From: Entrophospora sp. SA101
Lineage: Eukaryota; Glomeromycota; Glomeromycetes; Entrophosporales; Entrophosporaceae
Direction of reading: 5' to 3'
Assembly: GCA_958430865.1 (NCBI GenBank)
Contig: CAUDNR010000093.1
Location: 1-15,315 of the forward strand
Length of the DNA: 15,315 bases
The translations under genes and the position numbers were made by a program. Positions within the stretch are counted from its first letter, which is position 1, and each line of letters begins with the position of its first letter. This document shows, piece by piece, positions 1 through 7,428 of the stretch. The notes under the pieces were generated by a model. It was given only the letters and a program-made list of their open reading frames with translations, did no database searches and was not told the origin of the DNA.

Positions 1-343
1 AATCAATTTAAAACAGTTTCATATATTTTTTGATGTCTTTTATGTTTCAAATTGGTGAGCAGTTTGAGGTTGAATTGGTTTGTAAAATTTTCCATGTTTT
101 ATTTTTTTTTTCATTAATTAATTTACCAAATGATCCGGAGTTTTGGATATAACTAAATTCAAACATAAGACGCATTTTTCACTTATACTGCAAAGGTTGT
201 TAGAACTTGACATTGTGGTCAATTTTCAAGTTAAAGATTTTTTTGAAAATTCTGAAAAATTCATTTTTATTTTTTTTCATGTTTCTTTATTCAATTATTT
301 CTGATGATCTGCAAGTGTCCTTATACTTATGACCAGTGAGTGT
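1..343. mobile_element. Probable terminal part of a Tc1/mariner-like DNA transposon (partial)
   Basis: The stretch ends in a sequence at about 311-343 (core TGTCCTTATACTTATGACCA) that resembles Tc1/mariner terminal inverted repeats, which often read as a 'CAGTGGTCATAAGTAT..GGACA' type end when viewed from the outside. The rest is AT-rich and holds no convincing coding frame, as expected for the subterminal part of such an element. The opposite terminus would lie outside the window, so the pair cannot be verified here. A TA dinucleotide follows the putative tip, compatible with TA target duplication. The call rests on pattern resemblance only. Confidence 0.35.
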
Positions 344-436
344 ATCTAAATGTTTGTAAATAATTGTGATAATTATTTGAACATTTACAAAATGTTTGAT
401 AAAACAAGAATGCAAAAAGAATTAAAATTTTTATTA

Positions 437-1228
437 TTAATCATTTGTAAGAGTTTCAATCCTCACTTGTTCTCGGAACTCTGCTGCAAACCTCAAATCT
501 CTCAACCCAACTTCAGTCCTTCCAGCATGCTCTGCACACAGCCTCCTAATTGAAAAAAAGATGATTAGTGGAATTATATTTTAGTTATTAATTTTTAACT
601 TGATATTGTACTTACGCATCTCTAAATAACCTTAACAATCCCCACTCTGTCCTCTATTTTGAATGCCAAGGTTAATTATTAATATTTTTTAAAAAAAAAC
701 AATCCTTTGGTTGAAAAAGAAACCATACCCTTAGCAAATCCCTGATCGCACCTGACCCAAACCTCACCCCTGGCCCTCACCAGCCTGCTAAATGCCACCA
801 TGCTTATTTCAAATTCTCTGTTCCTCCTCCTCAACTATTATAATTTTAGTGTAAGCAATATGAAAATATCCAAATTTGAATTCTAAAAAAAAAAAGAAAA
901 GCTTATAAAAAAGTTACTTCATGTTCAGCTTCATTGTCTCATCATCATCATCACCAGCATCATCATCACCAGCATCATCAGTTCTATCTTCAGCATCAAC
1001 AGCATCATCATCACCAGCATCATCAGTTCTATCATCAGCATCTTCGGTTTTATCAATTTCTTTAACAGCCTCCTCAACAGCACTAGTATTAGAATTACTT
1101 TAAAATTAATGTTTTTCCGAATTTTTGCACATAATTACAAAACATGATTGCTTTTTATGATAATAACTAGAGTGATGATAACCACCCATTCTTTTAATAA
1201 CACTTACTTTTTACCTTCTTGTCTTCAT
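437..1228 (-). CDS. Divergent histone H3-like protein (candidate CENP-A/cenH3, or decaying H3 copy), 5 exons
   Basis: Proposed exons on the minus strand are 1228-1215, 1097-918, 829-729, 646-616 and 545-437, giving 144 aa if spliced this way. The third exon encodes a stretch containing VAFSRLVR, matching the H3/CENP-A alpha-1 signature PF(Q/S)RL(V/A)R. The last two exons encode LLRLFRDARLCAEHAGR followed by RDLRFAAEFR, which lines up without gaps with H3 alpha-2, loop 2 and alpha-3 (LFEDTNLCAIHAKR...KDIQLARRIR); HAGR is the CENP-A-like form of HAKR. The second exon is an Asp/Ala/Gly/Thr-rich repetitive acidic tail. Phases agree across all junctions, and introns are 70-117 bp. Weak points: the 14-nt first exon has a poor donor (GTAAAA). 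The exon-3 acceptor is a GAG within a GAGGAGGAG run. The exon-4 acceptor (ACAG) leaves alpha-2 about nine residues short. The histone-fold identification is fairly secure; the exact model and functionality are not. Confidence 0.55.
921..1060 (-). repeat. Imperfect coding repeat for acidic Asp-Ala/Gly tail
   Basis: GAT-rich trinucleotide repeat (CATCAT/CACCAG on the plus strand). On the minus strand it encodes the units EDRTDDAGDDDA and EDADDRTDDAGDDDA. It forms the acidic N-terminal region of the H3-like gene. The in-phase repetition suggests recent slippage expansion. Confidence 0.6.
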
Positions 1229-1341
1229 TTTTGGAATTTTTATTTTGAAAAAAGAAAGATATGTTAAAAAATTTTTATACATATTAACTAGAGTGACGTC
1301 AAGTGGTGATAACCACCATTCTTATGATAAACAATACTTAC
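1165..1341. repeat. Duplicated intron-like segment (two diverged copies)
   Basis: Copy 1 (1165-1207) and copy 2 (1285-1341) share TAACTAGAGTGA...TGATAACCACC(C)ATTCTT...ACTTAC. On the minus strand each copy begins with a GTAAGT-type donor and ends near CTCTAGTTA. Copy 2 carries an extra ~10 bp that creates TGACGTCA at 1294-1301. The upstream flanks also resemble each other (AT-rich runs next to AAAGAAAG). This suggests that an exon-intron unit at the 5' end of the H3-like gene was tandemly duplicated. Confidence 0.6.
1294..1301. promoter_or_regulatory. Perfect CRE/ATF palindrome TGACGTCA
   Basis: TGACGTCA is the consensus target of CREB/ATF-type bZIP factors. It lies 66-73 bp upstream of the proposed start of the H3-like gene, inside one copy of the duplicated segment. 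If 1343-1401 is instead an upstream exon, the site would be intronic. Function is inferred from the motif alone. Confidence 0.3.
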
Positions 1342-1401
1342 CTATAAGATTCTTTTGTTTTGTTTTCTCTGCTTCTTTTTTTGTGTCTTTTTTGGTGGCA
1401 T
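1342..1401 (-). other. Alternative 5' exon or short basic ORF (MPPKKTQKKK...)
   Basis: A 19-codon Lys-rich reading frame begins with MPPKKTQKKK and closes at a TAG directly abutting a strong donor (TAG|GTAAGT). It is preceded by a TTTTTATAAAG acceptor-like site. Another frame through the same bases (DATKKDTKKEAEK...) is also open and ends in phase 1. It lies upstream of the H3-like gene and could be a discarded or alternative first exon; the basic tail-like composition is notable. Neither frame joins the next confident exon in phase. Confidence 0.25.
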
Positions 1402-1409
1402 CTTTATAA

Positions 1410-2620
1410 AAAAAAATTTTTAAAAAAGAAAGTTATACATTTTCTTTTAGTTAAGAGTGAGCGAAATAAAATAAACCAACATTTCTCAAAGATCCATATG
1501 CTGTTTGTTCATAATTCAGCTGTTATTAATCATACTGTCTTTCAGTATACTGTCTTTTGATTAGCTCCTATTTTTTAATGACACTATATAGTTTCAAGAT
1601 GTAGTTTTTGTTTTATGTAAACAAAAAAATATTGGTCATGTATCCTGCAGATCAATAGAGAAATTTTAATATTAATCATCAAATAATAATAAAATAATTT
1701 CCTTTGTAGTCCTTTTATACAGTGATGATAATAAATAGGAATAATTAACATTTTCTTAAGTCATAGTACTAGTAGCTATAGTAGTAGTAATATAGATTAT
1801 TAAATATAATTATTGTAATTTATATTATCTTGTTAAAGAAGTAGACCTATTTTATTAAAACGAATAAATTCGAATTAATATTGATTGTATTACGAATAGA
1901 AACCCTTGACTAGACTTAATTTAACGTAATGACTAAATAGGTTACGCGAACAGCCTTAATAGAGTTTAATAGAGTTTATATGCAATTCCTTATTTTATAG
2001 ATTCGTCGAAATGAGGTTTGATTGATTGTATTAATATTAATATATGTAATGATGTTTCCTCATCCAATACATTCTTTTGACAAGTGATAAAAAAAAATTC
2101 TTATTTTCAATTACTTTAATATTAATATTGTTATATGGCCGCACTTTGCCGAATATTATCATCACGTTTTTAAAAAAAATGATAGTATTTTTATCACAAA
2201 CCAATTTTTAATAAAAATAGATTTTCTATGAAATGAAAATCTAAATAATATGAAGTCATCAGATATTTTTCATTGCCTGTATAATTTATGGAAATTTAAT
2301 TTTGCTTTAAAAGGAATTATCCATGAGAAATTATTTATAGAACTTTTAATTCATTGAAAATGAATCGTTAGCATTTATTCATTCGAATAACAGCTCTTAT
2401 AAATACAAAAAATAATGAATTCATGCTCCAGAAAATCCATTAAATTATTTTAACGAACCTCCCAAAAATAAGATCGTTCATTTGTTCTATATATAGATTA
2501 TTAAACTGGCATACTAAAAACATACGACAAAGTTAATTACTGGATTTAGTAACCTCATGTTTCTGCAAAATTATATGTATATATAGGCTTCAAATTCACT
2601 CGAAAAAATTTTTCTTCGTT
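1410..2620. other. Gene-free AT-rich stretch
   Basis: No convincing coding frame is seen on either strand. Contents are AT-rich low-complexity sequence, a short direct repeat (TTAATAGAGTTTAATAGAGTTT near 1956-1977) and an 8-bp hairpin at 2219-2242 (arms AGATTTTC/GAAAATCT, 8-nt loop). TATATATA-type sequences near 2486-2495 and 2576-2585 could serve as promoter elements for the secreted-protein gene downstream. Confidence 0.6.
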
Positions 2621-2636
2621 AATAATTATAATAATA

Positions 2637-2705
<69 letters not shown>
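2637..2705. repeat. (AAT)n microsatellite, about 22 units
   Basis: Nearly pure AAT array ending about 39 bp before the start codon of the secreted-protein gene, so it probably lies in the 5' leader or core promoter. Length variation here could alter expression (inference). Confidence 0.9.
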
Positions 2706-2743
2706 CAGTAAAAGATTAAATATTAAATTATAAAAATACGAAA

Positions 2744-3277
2744 ATGATCAAATCATTCAAATCATCAATTATCTTCTTGGTCCTTGCAAGTGCTACATTA
2801 TTCACCAATGCACTTCCTACTGCTGATACACCTGGGAACGAAATTACATTAGACACCGCCACCCTCTGCACCTACCTTCCTCCTGCACCAGGAGGTATTA
2901 TTGCTGATCACGAAAACGATGCTTTACCATTCTGTAATACAACCACCCCTCCAGAAGTACAGGGACCAGTCAGTCTTATTCCTAGCGGATTTATTGTATC
3001 AGCACATTACCTAGCTGATTGGGGATACGTTCAATATACAGGTAGAATCAATCGAGACGCATACCAATTACGTGCAGATGATGAAGGTGGTCAATATGAT
3101 AGTGTAGGAGCTCCACCAGGTGCAGCATGTGTGGGATATAGTTATGTAAAATTTGTGAACTTAATCGAACCAAAAGATGGACGTTTCTGTATCCGTTGTT
3201 GTTCTGATGCAAGCAAATGTAATACTAGTGAGAGTACTAAAGGATGTCCAGTTATTGTCCCTGGTGATTACAGTTAA
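2744..3277 (+). CDS. Small secreted cysteine-rich protein, 177 aa, function unknown
   Basis: Single-exon gene starting at AAAATGATC. Residues 1-23 form a typical signal peptide: Lys near the N-terminus, a hydrophobic core (SIIFLVLASATLF), and probable cleavage after TNA before LPTA. The mature chain has eight cysteines (42, 64, 129, 149, 152, 153, 159, 168), an even number suited to four disulfides, with a dense C-terminal cluster FCIRCC...C...GC. A possible N-glycosylation sequon is NTT at 65-67. The central part contains GYSYVKFVNLIEP, a motif style I associate with conserved secreted proteins of Mucoromycota, but I cannot name a characterised family. No transmembrane segment follows the signal peptide and no GPI-like tail is seen, so extracellular release is inferred. 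Codon use is visibly less AT-biased than the flanks, supporting a real gene. An effector or cell-surface role is possible but unsupported. Confidence 0.88.
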   Translation: MIKSFKSSIIFLVLASATLFTNALPTADTPGNEITLDTATLCTYLPPAPGGIIADHENDALPFCNTTTPPEVQGPVSLIPSGFIVSAHYLADWGYVQYTGRINRDAYQLRADDEGGQYDSVGAPPGAACVGYSYVKFVNLIEPKDGRFCIRCCSDASKCNTSESTKGCPVIVPGDYS

Positions 3278-3335
3278 AATCAAATAGACATTTTTATTAT
3301 TTTATTAAATATTATATATTTAAATTATTATTAAA

Positions 3336-3540
3336 CCTTTATTTATAATAATAATCTAATAGTAATGTAATAGTAATATAATTATACCTTTATTTATAAT
3401 AATAATCTAATAGTAATGTATTGTACCTTTATTTATAATAATAATCTAATAGTAATGTAATAATACCTTTATTTATAATAATAATCTAATAGTATTGTAA
3501 TGTGCTTTTATTTATAATAATGATGTTAATAGTAATGTTA
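3336..3540. repeat. Tandem repeat, five ~40-bp copies, likely in the 3' UTR
   Basis: Copies of CCTTTATTTATAATAATAAT + CTAATAGTAATGTA start at about 3336, 3387, 3426, 3466 and 3504. Spacing is 51, 39, 40 and 38 bp; the first unit carries an extra ~11 bp. The array begins 59 bp after the stop codon of the secreted-protein gene and precedes an AATAAA at about 3550, so it is probably transcribed as 3' UTR. Confidence 0.85.
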
Positions 3541-4740
3541 CTTTTTAAGAAATAAATTGAATTATGACCAAAACTAATTAGGATCGAAAAATAGAAACAG
3601 TCCTAATAGCAAAATCTCGATTTTGTGTTAACATGCAATTCTTTACAAAGTTAATTTACTATATCCACTTTGCTTAGTAAAGTTTCGAGATATTTAAAGG
3701 AAAATAGCAAAACAATATAATAAGATTATTAATATTTAATATAGTTGAAGCTCGTTAAATTCATAGGTCTGGTACAGAAAATTATCGAATTATGTACTCT
3801 ATAATTTCATGATATAAAGAGAATAGGAAATATATGACTTTATAGAGATTTTTCTATAAAGGATTTTAAAAATTTATTGGTATGAAAAAATTCCCACTTA
3901 TTATTAGCTAAAAGCTCTTCGCAGATTCTACATTTTCAAGAAATTGTCAATTATCATCTGTATTTCTACGCTTAATTTAAAAACTTGAATTTTGTATTAG
4001 CAAGGGAAAAAATTTAATTTATTACTTACGTAATATTTTAATGGTTACTCGAGATATGAATTTAAAGAGCGAAATTTTTTAATACGATGATGGCATATAA
4101 TAAAGTAAGAGAGTTGTGATTTTATCGATCATCGAGATTTATTATGATTATGAAATTATCGAATAGCATTTTAATATTGGTCCCTGAAAAAATTACGAAT
4201 TTAGGCGATCACGAATTTATCGAATATGGATTTAATGAGCTTTGATTCAAGGACGATGATTTTCTGCTTTAATATTAAACAGAAAACACAGAAGTATGTA
4301 TCAAAAGAAATGCGAAGAACTATATCTAAAACTATCACGTATATGGTAAGTGTAATATAATGTACATCGCAAATCGCATGGTTAGGTTGTATTAAAAAAA
4401 AATTTCGCTTTTATGTGTATTACGTTAAATTTGTTCACAATGGAAGAATCTGTTAGCTTTATGGAAATAGGTTAGGGTTTATATTTGAATAAGGCAAACA
4501 ATTCGAATAAAACGAATAATATGCACAATCCGATTAAAAAAATTTTCTTTATCAGTTCTATTTTTTTCTTCATAGTCTTTGTAATAATAGTTGTAGTTCT
4601 CGATTTAACGGATACTAAAAATCTTGATTTAATGGACTGGGATCCTATTTCTGCTCAAGTTCTGCCTATTCCATTTTCAATTCTGCTTAATTTTTCTACA
4701 GAATCTTATCTTATTTAATCAAAAAACATTTTTTAATTAA
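3541..4740. mobile_element. Degenerate, non-coding transposon-like sequence (pogo/MITE style)
   Basis: The segment AGCTCGTTAAATTCATA at 3749-3765 is an inverted match (15 of 17) to 4225-4241, about 490 bp apart, as in a short inverted-repeat element. The interval is rich in ATTATCGAAT / TTTATCGAAT motifs. At 4597-4640 two tandem units, CTCGATTTAACGGAT and CTTGATTTAATGGAC, resemble the sub-repeated terminal repeats of pogo/Tigger elements. No transposase frame is visible. Element limits and family are inferred by resemblance only. Confidence 0.35.
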
Positions 4741-4900
4741 TCAATATAACTAATAAATAATTCTTATTCGAATTGCTAATAGAAAAAAAATAATACATCT
4801 ATCGCTATTGCTATTATAACAAGAGAAAAAACTCAATTACACGGTTTTGAGCAACTTGAGATTTTTTTGAAAAATCCCGTTATATCAATATCAATAAGAA

Positions 4901-4942
<42 letters not shown>

Positions 4943-5363
4943 GGTTTGTTATTATTAAATCGTTCTTATGTTTTTTAAACACCGCAGATTTTGCGAACGT
5001 TTCTCGTGGAACAAACACTTTCCAAAGTCGGGAGAAAACAGGAGGGAAAAGAAAAACGTTACGCAAAACGTCGAAAATCTACACAAGAATCGCGACATTT
5101 GTTAATGAACGGGGTTGTTTTTTTTTAATTGTTGATAATAATAATAACAACTTTGTTAAATACTTTTTGAAAATGTCGTTCTCTGTCTAAAGCCACGGCT
5201 ATTCAAAAATGGTGTTGGTTCAATATTGCTTTAAAAGATTTGATAGTGCTTGGTTGAGAAGGTGTAAATATTCATAGGGTTGGTAAAGAGATTCACGAAA
5301 AACTGTTTTATAAACTTTTAATAGCATTTATGTACTAAAATAAATTCTTTAATAAATAGAAAA

Positions 5364-5367
<4 letters not shown>
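4741..5367. other. Gene-free stretch with ATT array and a long-stem inverted repeat
   Basis: It holds an (ATT)n array at about 4903-4941 and, at 4989-5068, a G+C-richer island with an imperfect inverted repeat (see separate entry). Frames through the ATT array are poly-Leu/poly-Asn artefacts. No supported gene. Confidence 0.6.
4989..5068. repeat. Inverted repeat, potential 14-bp stem with ~51-nt loop
   Basis: TTTTGCGAACGTTT (4989-5002) pairs with AAACGTTACGCAAAA (5054-5068), leaving one bulged base. The pairing extends weakly outward (CGCAGA / CGTCG). The loop is purine-rich. This island is noticeably less AT-rich than its surroundings. It could be a folded RNA, the remnant of a small inverted-repeat element, or chance. 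Confidence 0.45.

Positions 5368-5432
<65 letters not shown>
5368..5432. repeat. (ATT)n microsatellite, about 21 units
   Basis: Pure ATT array. Open frames reported across it on either strand are homopolymeric Ile/Asn/Tyr products of the repeat and not genes. Confidence 0.9.
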
Positions 5433-5433
<1 letters not shown>

Positions 5434-5494
5434 AGAATTATTAATGAAACAAAAAGTATGCATCGAAAAAAAAAATTTCCTCCTTTCTTCTTTT

Positions 5495-5635
5495 GATAAA
5501 TAATATCATCAACATCAACAACAATAACGATAATAATAATCATAAAACAATAAAAATCTTACCATGATAAATCATACCATCAACGCCAACGGCAACAACA
5601 ATAACGATAATAATAATCAAATAAAATCTTACCAT
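5495..5635. repeat. Tandem duplication, two copies of ~71 bp
   Basis: Copy 1 (5495-5565) and copy 2 (5566-5635) both run from GATAAAT(A/C)AT through CAACAACAATAACGATAATA to AATCTTACCAT. They differ by a few substitutions (ATCAAC versus GCCAAC/GGCAAC) and small indels, indicating a fairly recent duplication. On the minus strand each copy starts ATG|GTAAGA, which mimics a splice donor, but no associated coding exon is seen. Confidence 0.8.
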
Positions 5636-5694
5636 AAATGGATTTATCAATAATCAAAAATAAAGAAAAAATCACATTTGTAATAATAATTTTG

Positions 5695-5912
5695 TTAGTA
5701 TTGGTAATAGCAGTAGTAATAATAGAAATAGCAGTAGTAGTAATAATAATAGAGCAGCAGCAGTAATAATAATAGAAATAGCAGTAGTAATAGTAATAGT
5801 AGTAATAGCGGAGAGATAGCAGTAGCAGTAATAGTAATAGTAATATAATAATAATAATAATAATGGTGATGATGATGATGACAGTAGTGGTAATAATAAT
5901 AATGATGGTGGA
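5695..5912. repeat. Compound trinucleotide repeat (AAT/AGT/AGC/GAT)
   Basis: Irregular mixture of AAT, AGT, AGC and GAT triplets. All frames yield low-complexity Ser/Asn, Ile/Val or Leu/Tyr strings. No evidence of coding. Confidence 0.8.
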
Positions 5913-6002
5913 TACCAATACATACAATTAAGAATTACTTCAAATAACACCAATCAACAATCAATTCGACTGCAATCACTAATCTTCTTTGCAATCAACA
6001 CG

Positions 6003-6075
6003 ATCATCATTACCACCATCATCGTCATCTTCTTCTTCTTCTGCTTCTTCTTCTTCTTCTGCTTCTTCCGCTACT
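6003..6075. repeat. (TTC)n-rich low-complexity tract
   Basis: The TCATCA/TTCTTC/TGCTTC tract encodes Ser-rich protein in one plus frame and a Glu/Asp-rich tail in one minus frame (ending GTNDDR-like then KED and a stop). An AAAAG|TA acceptor-like site precedes the minus frame, so it could be an acidic final exon, but no upstream exon could be identified. Confidence 0.5.
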
Positions 6076-6079
6076 TTTC

Positions 6080-7008
6080 ATCAGCTAGTTATCAGGGAAA
6101 TCCTCAGACGCAATATTATAAAAAATTGTAAGCTTTACATAACCAGTTAGTCTTTAAGTAACCAAATTAAAAATCAACAATATAAAGGTGGATTAATCTG
6201 CTTGGGGCTAGTGATGTTTCTATTTTATTAGGAAAACTAGTAGTAAATATTCTATGTATATTCTACATTATTGTAAGAGTTTGACATATTAAAAAATGCG
6301 TGTTTAATACATCGCTTTTAACTAAATATTATAATACGTAACTGAAACCAAGAATGTTTTTATTGACGTGTTTCATCATTAATAAACAAATAATTTTAAG
6401 CCTATTAATATTTTGCTATTATAACAATACAACAATGTCAGCTTCATAGTCTAAAAAGGAAAGAAAAGATATTATTATTTCAATTAACTAACAAACAAAG
6501 TAAACAATAAATCTTTTGGGCTATTTAGTCAGTCATCCGTCAAATGACAATTTACAAAAATAGTTTGGATTCGTTGGTTTCTTTATATTTTTAAAAGTCA
6601 TTATGAACATTCTAAATAAATATAATAATATTTTATATCATAATGAACATTATATATAGGTATTACACACTGTTATAGTGGCTGAGATAATTTCCATTGT
6701 TAACAAAATTTTCAAATAATTATAATTTCCTTTTTTAATCTTTTTTTGTAAGATTTGTTTGTAATATATCACCGTCGTTATTATCAAGACTTTAAAAGTT
6801 AATATTTCTAAATTAGATTCTAATGGTAACTAATAGGTTCCTCAAACACTAAAATTTCTCCGTTTCACCTAACAACTATTAATTGACTTGATGGTTACGT
6901 TATGCAAAATACATTGAACGTCCACACACCACCTATCCATCGCTTGAACCCCAGTTATTCAACTTAACAGCGACACACCCAATTCGATATTAAATTTCCT
7001 CACATCAA
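6080..7008. other. Gene-free AT-rich stretch
   Basis: No supported gene on either strand. Short repeated words such as CATTATGAACATT/CATAATGAACATT (about 6599-6652) are present. The segment from about 6840 onward is richer in C and A, but it is interrupted by stops in every frame. Confidence 0.55.
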
Positions 7009-7083
7009 TCAATCATCGTCATCAACTTTATCACACTCACCATTGCAAATGGTTTGTAGCTGATGAGCCACTAGCTCCCGTAG
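7009..7083 (-). other. Orphan terminal-exon-like segment (24 codons + stop)
   Basis: A well-formed acceptor (TTTCTTTACTATATTCATATCAG) is followed by an open frame LRELVAHQLQTICNGECDKV + DDDD and a stop. The amphipathic start and acidic end look protein-like. A GTGAGT also occurs after CAATG (about 7042), so part of it might be an internal exon. No partner exon is recognisable between here and 7429, where the PARP-like gene ends. It could be an alternative last exon of that gene or a relic. Confidence 0.3.
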
Positions 7084-7320
7084 CTGATATGAATATAGTA
7101 AAGAAATTGTATTTTATATTTGATTATGCTGACAAAGACTATGTTGTGAACTTATTTCAGATAAACCAATAATATAAAATTTATTAAATAACATATATAA
7201 ATCTACAAAATAATAAAATTATATGGTAACACAACCGGCCAATAGAATATATATATACCCACCCCAAAATAATAATACAAATATTTACAATGAAAATAGA
7301 AAGTAATATTTAGAATAAAC

Positions 7321-7382
7321 AGTAAAAAGAAAGAAGGAAAGGAGAAGATATGGTAGGATGGATGGATAGATGGATGGAATAT
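7321..7382. repeat. Purine-rich tract with (GGAT/GATA)n
   Basis: AAAGAAAGAAGGAAAGGAG followed by GGATGGATGGATAGATGGATGG. It lies just downstream of the PARP-like gene's stop codon, probably in its 3' UTR or flank. Confidence 0.7.
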
Positions 7383-7428
7383 AAAGAAAGGGAAAATAAA
7401 AATAAAAGTTTACAAAAAGTCTAAAAAT

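Noticed and set aside
350..553. Plus-strand ORF of 67 aa
   Set aside because: Antisense shadow of the last exon of the H3-like gene; the minus frame is the one with family similarity.
921..1103. Plus-strand Ser/Ala-rich ORF
   Set aside because: Shadow of the GAT repeat; the minus strand gives the acidic exon with consistent splice phase.
3336..3540. CRISPR-like array
   Set aside because: Repeats are directly adjacent without unique spacers, and the window is eukaryotic; it is a minisatellite.
4485..4718. 77-aa hydrophobic plus ORF
   Set aside because: Starts at TTG (first ATG at 4521), is built partly from transposon-like repeats, and has no family resemblance.
4833..5190. Poly-Leu and poly-Asn ORFs on both strands
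   Set aside because: Translations of the ATT microsatellite; no protein-like flanks that could be recognised.
5349..5953. Ile/Tyr/Leu/Cys-rich ORFs
   Set aside because: Trinucleotide repeat artefacts.
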